In this document: piece after piece, positions 23,191 through 37,000 of the stretch
Layout of the letters: each line of letters begins with the position of its first letter
How positions within the stretch are numbered: the first letter of the stretch is position 1
Source: Nautilus pompilius
Taxonomy: Eukaryota; Mollusca; Cephalopoda; Nautilida; Nautilidae
Direction of reading: 5' to 3'
NCBI GenBank assembly: GCA_018389105.1
Contig: JACATO010002134.1
Span: 1,735,065-1,799,064, forward strand
DNA: 64,000 nucleotides
Notes under the pieces: model-generated
What the model was told of the DNA's origin: nothing
Database searches by the model: none
What the model saw: only the letters and a program-made list of their open reading frames with translations
Program-made: the position numbers and the translations under genes

Positions 23191-24955
23191 AAATTGATTA
23201 AAATATGCCTGTTTGAGCCAAGTGGTTTTTACATTGTTTTTTTTATTTTGTTTGTTTGTTTTTTTACTAGGCCTCTATAAAATCCTGATATCATTGAGAC
23301 AAAAAGAAAAATATGGAAATAAGAGCGGGGCTGACATCAGCATATTAGCATACAAGGAAAAGAAAATGTTCTAATACAGTGTTCCATTTGTGGTAAACTT
23401 CAGTCCTGCTTGAGACATGACTTTGCAGACATTTTTATAGCATTAACAACAGCTAGGGATTTAGTTCCAGTGGATCAGGGCGGTAAAAAAGAAAGTTCTT
23501 TGCTTTTGGTTTCTTCACACGCAGGCGGGGGTGGGGTAGGAAGGTTATGATGAACATCCTATCTAATTTTGTGGATGTTTGGAATAAATTCAGACTGTAA
23601 AATAACAGCAGCATTTTTAGCAACGTTCAGCTGCACACTTTCCACCAACTATCTGTAGAATTTCTGTACACCATGGGAAGAATGCTAATAGTTTGTGTAC
23701 AGTTGTATTTTTTAAAACTTTTATGTGAAAAAATTCCCGCTTGGGGTGTCAGTGGCATAATCACAGGACAGGTTCTTGGTGCAATTTGCTGCCAAATAAC
23801 GATTTTCTGTGCCTGACAGTGTGAGAACAAATATGGACCCCCACCTGGCATATTTCCTTTTTCATCTACTTTCACCTTGATCTAACTTATCAATGTAAAA
23901 AAAATTGATTGACTTGGGAGGATGGGGGGTTTTTTTGTTTGTTTTTTTGTTTTTTTTTTTAGTTTTAAACTGATTGCTTCCAGTATTCTTAGAGTGTTGA
24001 CATGGTGATCTGACTTTTGTTTGCTTTGCCACTGGATCTCAGTACAGTGGTTATTTATGGCATGGCAGCAGTATTAATGGGAATTAAAACAAAAATAATA
24101 ATAATAATAACGATGCCTGCAACAAAAATATTCATTTTTAAGTTGAACAGCATAGCTAAACTAATAAAGTAACCTGGGGAAAAACCACTATCTTTACAAT
24201 GTTTCTAGATATCTAACTAAATTGCTGTGAACGGTAATAGACAAGTGGATGTGTTCACCTTTATACATTCAATAGTTTAAACACAGTTACAAGGTGTTTC
24301 ATTGTTCTGTTATTTTTTAGCACCCAACTCTATAGCATAATTATTTTTCTTTTCATAACTCCATTCTTGTATGCCCTTTTAAACTTCATTATTATATTAT
24401 AAGCTACAAACTTCCTTCAGTATAGAATTTGAGTTTGTAAGCAAAGCTATTCCTCCCATCCACACCCAACCGCCACCCACACTCCATGTAAGTGGAGTGT
24501 TTCTGCCTCTACAGCAGAGAACCAGAGTTGCGATTACTCAGGCCACAATGTTGGTGGTATTCAGTACATTCTGATCTTGGAACCACATGGCTGATGAGCA
24601 GCTGGCTGACACAGGGCTCTTCATGTAAATGTCTCCTACTTTTTCTGGTAGAATGTCATTTGAGATTACAATATAGTAATAGGATACAATTCAAGAGGTT
24701 TTTGAAAACAACAGACCAGGGCTTAAAACAAAAAAGAAGTTTGTGTTAGAATTTTGTAGAATCAGAAAACTCTCCTCATTATTATTATTATTATTATTAT
24801 TACTCATTTTTATGCCTCCATGTTGATTTGTTTGATTTTTTTTAAAATTAAAGGATATGAAATGTTCTAAACTATGTGCTTTTAATTAGATAAGCCTCAG
24901 CAGAATCCTGGTCTTTTGAGAATTCTCAGAATGCTTATACTGTTTTCAATATTTA

Positions 24956-24994
<39 letters not shown>

Positions 24995-27900
24995 TATTAT
25001 TATTATTATTATTATTATTCATATTATTCATATTATTATTATCATATTGTTGTTGTTGACACATTTTTGAAGGTAAAATTGTTTCTTTCATGTTTCATCT
25101 AAAACGGTTTTGTGACGACTTTAATTATCAGCAAATACAAAAGCAAAGAAAATATTGTAGAAATCAGGAGTGAGAAATTTGTCTGCATCAAGTTAGCCAG
25201 CTATCCTTATCCCAAATCAGCTTTTACTTTACCTATATGCCACCCCAGCCTAGAAGCACTTGTAATGCAAGACATATGGGGTAGCCAATATACAGATTCT
25301 TAATTAATGAGTTACATCTATTGAAGGGGAAAAGTATTGTGCGTTAGACCTTGTGGTTCAATCAGTGCTGAGTAATACCGACTTGAGTGGGGGAATTAAG
25401 TGCAAATGTACTCCACATCCTGGTAGAGAAGGGTTAAAAACAAGCATCTACACTTTTTTCCCCTCTTTTTGTAATTTATTTCATTTTTTTTTTTTTTACT
25501 CCATTTCTACAATCCTGGATAGTTGCTGTTTAATTAAAAGCAGTTGAATTTTACTAAAAATGAAAGTACCTAATTACATATTGTTTACTTTTTGAGGTGG
25601 GTAGTGCCAAAAGATTTTTTTTTTTTTTTTTGCATGATACTATCAGAAAATTTTCCATTCAAGATTAAATTATAGCTGTGGAATTCTGATCTCTTTATGA
25701 AGGCCAAAAGGTCATTTTGGTTTTTTGTTTTTTAATACCTTAATGGTATCCTTGTCAGTTATTTTTTTGTCTTGTTTGTCGTCATGATACTTAGCTCAGG
25801 CTTTGCCATCAAAAGTAAATGGTAATATGCCAGGAACAAATTACCATATAGATATCATTAAGCCGTAAGCTGCAATGATCGTAGTCCCTGCCATCCACCA
25901 CATGCACAACAAAATCAAAGATGTGCATGCAGAAATAGGAAAGATGTAAAATAAAATTGTATATATATATATATCTACCTTTTTGCTTGCTTGATGAAGT
26001 GTGTAAGTTCATGTCCAGATTGACAGAGGCTTACATGTTGGGTGTGGACAAATGTGTGTGTGTGTGTGCTGGGGTTGTCGTGAACTACCACTTCACTCAT
26101 ATCTATTATGCCGTCAGTGTAGGGGGCCTATAACATAATGGTTACAGATGTCGCACTAATAGTAAATGGAAAAGACTACTCTACCAGCGCCTCAGCATTA
26201 ACACATTTACATTTTTCAGCATTAATTCATTCTTTGGTACTACTTGAAAGTATGGAAATCTCTGAAACACTTCCCCACGCACAGCCCCACACCACATTCC
26301 TTACACCGTGTGTGGTGATCGTTTTCCCTTTTTTGCTGACATCTGTCAGAGACTTTGGTTGCCTGGTTTGGCCTACAGGTGCTTTCTTGATGATATGATT
26401 GAGGTTTTTAAGATAATTTCTTATGCTCTGCAGTTATTATTTTTTTTTTTCAATACTAACGGCACACCAGATGTTACAAGAGATCTTAAGTGTAAGATAA
26501 ATAAGAAATGTCTACGACCAGTTGCTGTGATGTCTCTTTTTGTTTGTTTTAAAGTAATTGCACATGACTACCTGGTATACTCGTACTTTGCCTGATTATG
26601 TTTTTGGAACAGAGAGCATTAGTATGTTTTTGAAAGTTTGCTGTTAGCTTCCTGCATTTCTGACTGACTTCTTATTTATACCCATATCTAATACAGTATC
26701 TTCATTTTGTTTGGATTTTTAAAATTCATCCAGCGAATAATCAGTTGTCTCACTTGGCAGCTGCTCTAGAGTCCATTGTATAAACAGACCAGCATGGTTT
26801 TCTCATATGATATATTCATAACTTTTTATTTTAAAAAAAAAAATGACATGCATTTTTATCTAATGGCAGCACTTTCAGTATATAATTTCTAGGTTTCTTT
26901 TGTGTAAGGAAAATGAAAATGTTTAATGTATATCTGCAAACTCGTACCAAAATAATTAAGTACTGTTTTCAGACATTCTGATAGTGAGGCAAACTATGTT
27001 TCCTCAGCATCAACAGCAGTGATTGTAAAGTTGATGTTGCTGTTACCAGAGCCACTCCATAACCTTATCGTTCTTTCCAATTATTTTAATAATTATTCTT
27101 TTTACATGTTTTTAATTGACTGTAAAAAAGTTTTTTTTTTTATATTATCCTTTGATTTTGAGGGATGTGTAAATAACAAATAATTAGCAATAGGTTGATT
27201 GCCATCATTAATAGAGCATGAGGTTGAGAAATCTTCTCAACATGGCTGTTGCATTATCCCTATGCACATGGACAAGAGTTTTATTTAAATAAACAATGTC
27301 CTTAGCTAAACTCTTCATTAAAGACTTGTATTCCCAGTTAGACAAAGAGCAGAACTTCTTGTCAGCTGTGTAAGGCAGCTGCAGTGTTGCTTTTATGTTA
27401 CACAAGGGGAAGACAGTGATTCATTCATGTAAGGAAGGCTCTGCCTTATAAATCTTTGATGATGCCCACAAATGTGCTAAGCAACCCCCTGAAGGCAGCT
27501 TTAGCATTACTCAGAATATAAACATTACCCTAATTGGAAACACTCTGGATTTTGACATTCCTGCCAGCCTTTGCTACTTCCTTTGATCATGCTGTGGATT
27601 TTTTTTGCATATTTTAAAACTTTTTATATATTAAATGTTTGTATATCTATTAAGGAAGTTATTGCTCAAACATTCAATTTGTGACCATGATGCGGCTTAG
27701 GTGTAATTGTATGCTTACTACCTTGAAAAGAGTCTTTAAACAACAATTATACAGATGCCAGGGCAAATTAGAGTTGATTTACAATTATTAGGTTTCCTAT
27801 GATAATGTTGATGATTTTTTAATGTTTTAGAAGGGCTATGTGGTTAAAGACCACAGTAAGAGAGGGATCAGAAGCCCCCCCACTTTAGTATTAGTGACAA

Positions 27901-28829
27901 AGTATCAGCTAAAGGGCTTTGATAATGGGTGAGTAAAGAAAAGGGGATAATTGAAGATAGAAAAGTTTGAAGATGATTAGGTAAAGTGCACAGCTTCATC
28001 GCAGTGGCAAAATCTGTTATCCCACTTTCTTTCATTAATAGCATTGTCTTGCTTCAATTAAATCATGATTATCCATTCAATAATGCTGCTATGCTGATCT
28101 GTTTTTTTTTTGTATTTATAATAATAATACTGGTTATTTATAACCAATGATGATCATTTACATATTACAAATGAGCACCTCAGTGCAGGATTTCTTTATA
28201 GTCTAGGAGCTTTTGCCTGCACAGCATCCCCACTTCACAAGGGTTATGGCAATAGTTTGAACTGAATGAGTGGTTTGTAATTATTTTAAACAGATCTGCC
28301 ACTAAAAAAATTTTTAAATATTACATATGATGTCCATTTTTCCAAAATGTCTGAAAAGATGTATGTGGAATTTTTTTAGTGTAGTGTAACTTTGTTTATG
28401 AAAGTATGTATTTGATTGCTCAAATTCAGACATTCAAGAATGCAAAAGGACTTGATCAACAAAAATTAGCATAATCAGCCACTGAAGCATTTTTATTTTA
28501 TGATGATGATGTACTGTGAATTTTCTCAATGAAAAAATTAAACTTTGTTTACAGACATTATCATATTTTCTTATAAATAGTGTGGTTAATGGCTTGGACT
28601 TAGCTTTTTTAAGTTTAGAAGCAAGTAATGATGTGTATACCTACTGCATGGTTATTCTGTTTTCCCAGAATTTCAGATTTACCAGAAGATTTTCTATGGA
28701 ATCATTTATATTAGTGCAAAACTGTTTTCGAATGCTTAGTAAATAGTATCCTGAATGCATGATGATGTCACATGTGCCATAAATTTGTGAGGTTTCACCG
28801 AATGAAAGCTTTTCTTTAAGGACTGGCAT
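23191..28829. other. AT-rich stretch with microsatellites, no gene
   Basis: Contains (ATT)n tracts at 24778-24803 and 24952-25046, (AT)n at 25960-25974, (TG)n near 26052-26069 and many poly-T runs. Bases 27190-27560 are complex, non-repetitive and low in homopolymers, and so stand out as possibly constrained non-coding DNA. Several short frames (for example 23627-23875, 24492-24749, 26138-26398) have no recognisable domain. Confidence 0.5.
24952..25046. repeat. imperfect (ATT)n microsatellite
   Basis: About 95 bases of ATT trinucleotides with a few slips and CAT interruptions. A shorter pure tract of the same unit lies 150 bp upstream (24778-24803). On the minus strand it yields a spurious poly-N/poly-I peptide. 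Confidence 0.95.
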
Positions 28830-28924
28830 AAAGAACCAAAAAACCATCTTTATATAGCATATACATCACATTTCTTTCCTAACGGCATGTAAATACTATA
28901 TAAAGATGGCCTTTTAGGTTCTTT
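28830..28924. repeat. 95-bp inverted repeat (28/29-bp arms, 38-base loop)
   Basis: The left arm (28830-28857) begins AAAGAACC and ends CCATCTTTATATAG. The right arm (28896-28924) is its reverse complement apart from a few mismatches and one extra base in the middle. The loop is 28858-28895. It is a foldback element or remnant MITE, unrelated in sequence to the foldback at 3022. No target duplication is obvious. Confidence 0.8.
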
Positions 28925-29329
28925 GTCACTTATTAAAAATGGAGTAAAATTGAATTTTCATTCAGTATATGCAGCTTCTCTATATAAGCAATGGTTTTCA
29001 ATACATGTAAGTATTTTGACAAAAGGAGCAGTTTTTCTTAAAATGTATTTTTTTACATTAAAATTAGTGCTTCTCATCCTATGTATGCAGATGGGGGAGA
29101 CAGTTCAATGATATAAATAGATGGTCTTGCGGTGTGTGTTTTTTTTGTTGTTGTTGTAATTGTAGCACACAATCCATTAGTTCACAGATTGGTCATAGTT
29201 TCCATCAAATGCAGCCACACAACTATCTTTTAATATGCAACCCCTTGCAGGGGATATCTTTAACTTTTTTCTCTGTGACAATATCTTCTAAATAAATTTC
29301 AGTTTCTACCGATTACAAGCTCTAACATA

Positions 29330-30610
29330 CAGTGGTGTTAAAAATTATGAGCTCACCATAAAAACACATTATCTACCTTTTCAACACTAAATTGTTAATG
29401 AAGATGTTTTATTGTAAGGCGGAAACAAAATATTAAAAAGCTGATGAACTATGCATTAAACATACAAACGTATAAACCACTAAATGTGACATTGTTATTA
29501 AAGATTTGTGCATAAGTTAGTTCCATAATTGATAAATTTATATCATACCAATAGCATGATGTTTAATGTTAATGGACCTCATTATTGATGACATTTCTTT
29601 TCTTTTTGGAAAGATGGAAATGGCTCCCAAGCACAAAATTCTATATGAAACAAGGCTGTCATCTACTGTTGCTTTTTATAAAGATGGTTACTCTCAATGA
29701 AAAATTGCCAGAACTTCAATTTACTCAGAGTGGTGTGCAAAGAGTCATTTATACGGTTGAGTTAACTGACTCAGCCATGAACTTAAAGGACAATGAAAGA
29801 AAGAGAAAAACTATGGAATGGGACGATGAATTGCTGGTTTGAAAGTCTAGAGAAAACGTTTTATTCAAAGGTGGCCAATTAACTGCTGACCACAATTTTT
29901 CTGCAACAGTTAGCATTTCAACTTGTATTATCAAAAAGCAGTTAAGAAAAGTTGGATGTAGACATGGTAACAAGAAAAAAGTGAGTTGGACGAGAGCAAG
30001 TTTAAAATATCCGGTTCTAAGTGATGGCCATTGTGTTATAAGAAAGGCTAAAGAAAAGCATAAAGAGAGAGAGAGAGGTGTTTGCCCAAAAGTTAAGCAA
30101 GCAACAGCATTGTGAAAATATAAGATTGCTTTGCTGGTTATTCAGCTGCTGGTGTAATACAACTTGGTGGGATCCTCACAAAAGAGAGAGATCACAATAT
30201 TCTGTTATCACATCAGGGCATCGTTTGATAAACGATGGGTGCATATGCAACAAGACAACCATCCAAAGTGCAGAACTCAACATAAAATATCTTGCTAAAA
30301 AGAGTCCTAAGAACTTCTTGAAAACACGGTTTGGCCCTTCCAATCTCAGGTCTGAACCCCATTGACTGTGTAAGAAAAGCTAGAGTGAAGTAATAAAAAA
30401 AGGGGGGGCCAAACCCGTGACTTGCAAGAGGAAAGGAGATTACTTACAGGGCAGTATTTTTAAAAGCTACTGACCAGGATGCCCAAAATAAAAATAAAAA
30501 AAAAAACAGCTTGGAGCGATAACAGTATCGCAATTGGCGGTTTGTTTGATTTTTCATGTTGTTTTTTTTCCTCGAATGATGCATTTCCATTAACAATAAA
30601 GTTGTTGTAG
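29330..30610 (+). mobile_element. Tc1-like transposon, copy 1
   Basis: The left inverted terminus, CAGTGGTGTTAAAAATTATG, follows a TA (29328-29329). It matches the inverted right end of copy 2 (near 54036-54068), showing both belong to one family. Copies 1 and 2 align by eye from the untranslated leader (GGACCTCATTATTGATGAC against GGACCTCGTTATTGATGAC) to the tail (AACAATAAA). The right terminus of this copy is not recognisable beyond ~30610. Confidence 0.88.
29611..30400 (+). pseudogene. Tc1-like transposase, decayed
   Basis: A DD34E transposase of the Tc1 group, broken by stops and frameshifts. The N-terminal helix-turn-helix region reads MAPKHKILYETRLSSTVAFY and KDGYSQ before a stop. Later pieces in several frames are LLV.KSREN, GGQLTADHNFSATVSISTC and KKQLRKVG. 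The catalytic half retains GGILTKER (about 30170) and MQQDN (30245-30259, second Asp). The final motif reads LNPID (about 30350), with Asp where the family has Glu. The region normally carrying the first Asp (FTDES) is missing, so the copy is internally shortened as well as frameshifted. Confidence 0.88.
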
Positions 30611-33260
30611 CGGTGTTCAGTGTTTTTGTGAGGTAGCAAGCATCAGCATTGAAACTACAGGTGTCCATAAACTAAACTAGGGAAACCGAATGTCTATGTA
30701 AAGTCCCCAGAGTAATATGTGCTTAACGTTTTATAAGATGATGTCTGTTGCAGTGGCATCAGTTCCTAAAGATGCTAAAGAACAGGAATTAGTAAAAGCA
30801 GCAGCTAATAGTGTAGCTTATTTGATGCCAGACTTCTAACCAAGAAAGATTTTCTTTTTTTTTTTCATTCTTTACATGAAGAAAAAGGATTGAGTTTAGA
30901 AATACACTATTCTTAATACCGAAAGAATGAGGTTAAAGGTTAAACATTTGTTATGACCATGAACAGCAAAAACTCTTGAAATTCTTCCTGCCAGAGCCAG
31001 TCAAACCATTTATGGAATAAAAGCAGGTGAAAAATTTTTCAGATAGTTGCAATATTTGCTTATGATGCTTTAAAAACCTTTGGGTCTAATTGGATATGTA
31101 ATTAGGAAGTACATAAAATGATCATTGGTATTTGTTCTATTTATACACAATTGTATTTTATTACAACAACAAAAGCAGATGGTTTAGTCAGAATATTATA
31201 AAAATACCATTAGTCCCCAGCTACAGATGATTGCACATTTTCTATATCTGTATCAAAATTCATGTTTTATATATATAAGTGTATTTAACTTTGAATGATT
31301 GATTAATGGATTAGCCATCAAGTCTATGAACCATATATTGCATAAACTAAAATAAGCTAAATACTGAATCTTTATTGCAACAGAATAATGGAGTGGTTCT
31401 TGGGTTTTACTATAACCTTTCAAATAGTATAAAGAGGGCAGTGGATAAAATTCCGGAAATTGTTAATTGGTAAAATGAATAATTATTTTAATGTCTTTCT
31501 GAATCACATTGAAAGGCTCTGAGTTTATATCCAAGTGCCATTCTTGGAAATCAGACTGTTCAGATACTGTTCAGGTCAATTCGTTTACTTTATTCGTTCA
31601 GCATTTCACTTTCTGTGAGCTGTTGTTTTTTTTTTTTTTCTAAGGCTTTTGTCAGAATCCAGAATTGATTTCAAAACAGAGCTGTGCTACCTTTCAGAGT
31701 TTGTTCAGTGTTGCCCTCAAGTAAACTGGGTTTTTTAGCTGAGTTTTTTTCTTTTTTTTTCATTTTTCAATAACCGATTCTCTTCCTTCCTAGAAATGAA
31801 TTGAAACTTAAAGAAGACTCTTCTATTTGAAAACACGGGACACTCTCATTGAAAATCATTTTTCATGACGTGAGGAGCCATCTGTCTGTGGCCGTTAAAA
31901 TCAACTAGGGGCAAAGATTTTAATGACAGCCTGAATTGAATGCAGCAGCTTGCCATCAAGGTGGTTTCCTGGAAAGATCTCGCAGAGGAAATTTGGCGGT
32001 GGCAGACAAAATGAAATAAGAGATGTGATGGTCCACAAAATTATGGGAGCTGACTTGATTATTCCTGTGGGGACTCTAGAAAAAGTGGACTTGCAGCGTG
32101 GCACCCAAAGCTGCTTGATCCCTATCTTATGAGTCATTTTATGGAAATTGAAGAAGTGGCAGGATTTATTATCACAAAAGTAAATAAATCATCCACTTAT
32201 TATGTATGCTTAGTGGATTCTTTGACAGGATGCTGGAATACTGTCACTCACTTGATTGGCACCTTTTTTTGGCCTTTGTTTAGCCAGGATGAGAGTAACA
32301 AGATCTCACAGCAGCCTTTTACAACATTGAAACTGATTTATGTCTACTGCATCCCATTCCTACAGGTTTTTTCATGACAAAAATGAGGGAACACCTCTAC
32401 TCTGAGAGACTGATAATTTATTTATCTTTAACTGTATATAAATTTTATTTGCTAAAATATATTTATAAAAAATCTAAAGTTGGTTTCCATTGTGTGCACA
32501 GCTCCATTATAAGTATATCAAGGAAGGAGCTACATATCATATAACAAAAACAAAGCTGCAATTTACTTTCTTCATTTAGTTATTTTGAAATTTGTTTTAA
32601 AAATTGTTGGGATGGCTGAAAAATCATGTACATTTCTGTAAACTGTGCAGAAATAAGTTGATATAAATGGTTTAAACTTAAAATGATAGTAGGTCCACCT
32701 CCTGTGTTACTTTCCTAAACCATGAGGTTTCATGCTTTTTCAAAGCAACTAAATTAAACTACCTTTGATTACACAAAAGTCAAATTTGTCTCTACTCCAT
32801 TCTTTATTGCAGTCACATTTTCTGTGCTACTTTTATTTCAATTTGTATAATTATGCTATGCAGCTAATTTCACATTTAACAAATATTTGTTCATTTTTTT
32901 TTTTTATTTTACTTTCTGATGTAATTTTTAAATTGTCTTAATTAACATTTTTGACAAAACAAGTCTTTTAATGCAGGAAATTAACTCAATTAAAATTACT
33001 TGCTGTTTCGCGATCCTTCCGGGCAATTTTCATGAGATTGTTTGTTGTTGTTTTTTTTTTTTTTTTTCATTTTGCTGCTGCTTTAAATATGCTGATAATT
33101 TAAATAAATTACCCATTTTCCAGATTAAAATCTGTTTGTTTACAGAGTTAAATATATTTCAGGAATCTGCTGAAAAGAAATATTTATTTATTTTTTTTTT
33201 TTTAATGTTATATAGTTTGTGAAATTTCTTTACCTGACAGAAAGGTGTTGTTCTATATTT
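30611..33260. other. AT-rich stretch; complex block at 31800-32140
   Basis: No assignable gene. Bases 31800-32140 are high-complexity sequence that stays open on both strands (31950-32132 plus, 31901-32137 minus). It contains CATCTG and TGACGTGA-type boxes. It may be regulatory DNA, an exon or an old repeat; I cannot decide. The rest is AT-rich with long poly-T runs. Confidence 0.4.
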
Positions 33261-34001
33261 ACTAGGGTCATTCAAATGAAACCTGGCTGAGATAGCATCA
33301 CTATAATGGTTTGAATGTTTCTAGTAATTTAATCAGAGACCACTCCCCCCTCACCCCCTCCTCTCTTGCTTTCTTTGCTCAGGCTAAATTTGAATAGTCA
33401 AGAAAACACTATCATTGGTCTATGATCGTGTTTAGTCCTTGTTGAGTTTTCATTGTTCTCCCTTTTTCATGTTGCCTATTTTACTTACCACCCTTGCATA
33501 CTTAGCTTTGCTGCACTTGACGACGCAAGTAAAGGAATAGCTAAATATTGCGATGTTAATGGCGTTTGACAAAAAAAAGCATGCCTGAATCCACCATAGT
33601 AAAAGCCTTGTAGTCCAAAAGAGACAAATAATTTATTTCTTCAGAAGCAGTTTTCAAATTGCTATTGCACTGATTACTGAAACTAGTAATACGTTTTCTT
33701 TGAGGTCAAAGGTTATTAAAAACTTTGTTCCTCAGATCCTGGTAATTTTGCATTTTGATTTCGGGATCAGCTAGATCCTGGGAGGTCTAGATGTTTCTGT
33801 AAGATGGAAGATGTTAGTGGAATCACGGACTTATGTGAAATTTGCATGCAAGGGTCAGTATGTAACTCTTTGAAAGAGTTCTATGGAGTCTTGTACAGGG
33901 CTACCAAGGCGTCTACATCAATTGGCACCACTTTGACTTTAGCATATCACGTTCTCTCTAATTCTTTTCTTCATATTTTCTTTTTTATGCATCAGATTTT
34001 T

Positions 34002-34032
<31 letters not shown>

Positions 34033-37000
34033 TTATTACTACTATTAATGTTTCTGAGTTGTTTCCTTTCAGATAGTTTCAAAAGTAAAAGGGTTAAAAT
34101 GACAAAATAACCATAGTGGTAAACAGACAGCAGTGATTCATTAAAAGATGCAGTGTCTTCACAGCCCCGGTAATTTAAGTGTTGCTAGCCTACTTTTCTA
34201 ATCATGAATTCTGCCTATGCCCCTTTTAGGTAACGTGCATTTCTTCCATGCCACAGGGAGTGCATTTTGTCTATATCAATTTCTGACCACCTTCATAATT
34301 TGAGAAGCTGTTGCTAGCAAATATGTTTACCTGTAGCTAGGAGAGACAGTACCAGTATAGGAAACTTGGCTTCACATTCTACACACTTATAACTCCTTTT
34401 CTTTCCAAGTATGAACTACCTTCTTTTCTTTGAATCTCTGCTGTTGCTGTTTCCAGATAGAATGATTATCAAAAGTTAAGTCACTTTGTTGAAATGCAAT
34501 TCTATTTGGTTGAAAATTTTATAAGTGATAATCTCAAACCATCTCCATTTGAAGTCAGATTTTATAAAGGATTTTATTTACTGACTTGATTATCTTGTTA
34601 AAAAATGGTGATGTCTGAAATCTCTGTAAAAAGCTTCATTATTTTTCATGTTTTTTGCTCTGCGCACATGCATTCTGAGGAGAATAGAATAATTATGGTT
34701 ACAATATGAAATTTTTAAAAAGGAATATTAACTAAAATTACTTACTTACAGAAGTGACCTTGAAAATCTGGTGTCAGAACATTTCATGCTAATTCTCAAT
34801 TATCCCTCCCCCCTCCTTGTTGTCTTTTCCTCTTTTGTCTAATTAGGAATTAGGGGTTGGTTAATTTAGGAAAACTATATTCTAGTAAGAAATCAAGCTA
34901 AACTGTTGGCATGGCAATAAGAATAACAAACTGATGAAATTGCCAGTTGTATGTTTAATTAAATTTTTTTGTTGTTTCTTGTCCTGTTTGTAATTTCTGT
35001 TTATATAAACAATTTGAAAGGTAACATATAAGCTATTAAGGTTGACAAAGATGGCCAGCAGATTTGCTTAGTGCTACTGATAATGGAAGCATCACATGTG
35101 TAATCCTCCCATCCAGACTCATTGCCTTGGTTTTGGTGTTTCCATCAGTGTGAAGCTTAGAGGCGGCTGGAGTCTGCTCAGTCATCCCCAAACCACTGCC
35201 ACTATGCCATAGACAGGGGAGAAATTTGATTACAGCAGCACAATGCAAAAGTGCCCCAAGGATTTTCATGGTGAAGTCTGGAACCATGCAATATTTTCTT
35301 GTGCATATAATTGTGTATGAGAAATTATGTGAACAGCAGCATCTGCCTTGCATTCTCTGCAGCAAGTAGTTTGATGATAAGGTGTTTGTACATCTTCATT
35401 GAGGCAAAAACAACAGAATGTTTTGTGAGTAGGTCAGACAAACAGATGGTTTTCAGTTAAGAGAAGTAATTCACTTGCTCCACTGGACATGAAACCAGAA
35501 GAGAATGGGTAGATTTTGACTCTGCTCAAAGTAACCAAGAATGTACTGAGTAGTTTGTTATGCAAAACCTATTATTAGTTTTAAATAACACCTTTTTCTG
35601 AATATACCAGGGATATTGAAAAGAGCCTGGCTGAATGTTCCTTGTAGTCTAAACATTTTTTGGAGTGAAAAACCTGTAAGAATGATAAGTATGTACAATA
35701 CAAAAATATCCAAAACTTTGTTGATATTCATATTCAAGTATATTCCCTACTATGCATCGTTGTGGATATCAAATAGTTCTGGAAAACAGGAAGCTTTTTC
35801 TTAACTTGATGACACTGGTTAACTTTTTAAAAATTGAATTTGTTGTTTTCTTTTGGGCTGGAGATAAAATGCAGTGTAGCTTATTTGAGAATGGATGTCT
35901 ACTATATTATTACCGGACTCTCTGTTTGTGAAGAGGACATTAAAATCTGACAACATAGCACACACAGGTACATTGAATGAAGCAAGTTTCTTGTCTTGAA
36001 GGGGAAGCCAATAATAAAACCATGCTTCATTTTTGCGGCTTCCTAATGAAAATGTGTTACGCTGGCTCGTCATAAAACAATGTTTTCATAGCCTGACAGA
36101 AAAAAAAAAAAATAAAAGTTATAAATTTTATAAACGAGTTTTAAAAAGTCAATACATGTATAATATATACAGGGAGATTTTTTTCACAGAAAAATCTAAA
36201 CTGGAGCTTATCAAATTTAATGAGGAATCAGTCACTATATTGTAATATTATTTCTGTTTTTCAAGAATATTTTTTCTTAAAACTTTTCAAGCTAAAGATC
36301 CACTTAGTATTAAGATTGTTGATGGCATATAGTTTTGATCTGCCTGCAGTATTAAAATTCCTCTGCTCCTCTCCCTTCCCACCAAACACATACACCCACA
36401 CCAATTCCTACAAATACCCAGAAGGGGAAATACAGAGTTTAACTTTGTATTTGACATGGAAAAATCTGTGGTTTTAGTGCATGTTAGATATGGCTGTCAG
36501 CATATCAGTGCAAGTCTTTATGTATGTATGCATGCACATTTTAATCTGTTTTTCTCCTCTTTTTTTAGTGCATTCACCCTTTTGCCTAAGTCTCAATGTC
36601 CAGATGAAGCAGATTCTTGCCTGGAGCTGTATGAGAGTGCCCCCTCCCCATGCCTGCTTCCTACTCATTTAAAAGATGTTTTTTTCTAGTAGACATTACA
36701 GTAAATTTTTCTGATGCTTCCATCTTCAAAATAAATGAATTTGTCATTAATATTATTTGATGGAAAATGAAGTCAACTAAATTAAATAGATCATTGAGCA
36801 TCCGATGCATTCAGTTGGTGTGCTATGCCACGTCAGGCATGTGCTGTAGCAGTGGAGCTTTTTTTAATTTCCTTATGAGGAAAAAAAGAAAAAAAGAACA
36901 CCACAGCTTACCTTCCTGTAAGCCTCTTAAGGAAGAACGAGGGCCAAAGTTGGAAGGAACAGCTTGTGAATCATCTTGGGGAAAATTGAATTTGAGGTAA

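Noticed and set aside
24897-25091. Poly-Asn/poly-Ile minus-strand frame
   Set aside because: Translation of the (ATT)n microsatellite.
33262-33300. Mariner-type terminus GGGTCATTCAAATGAAACCT
   Set aside because: No matching inverted end or transposase frame could be found downstream to 34.1 kb.
33804-34076. 90-codon frame with a CAG run
   Set aside because: The only striking part is the microsatellite; the rest is not protein-like and has no recognisable domain.
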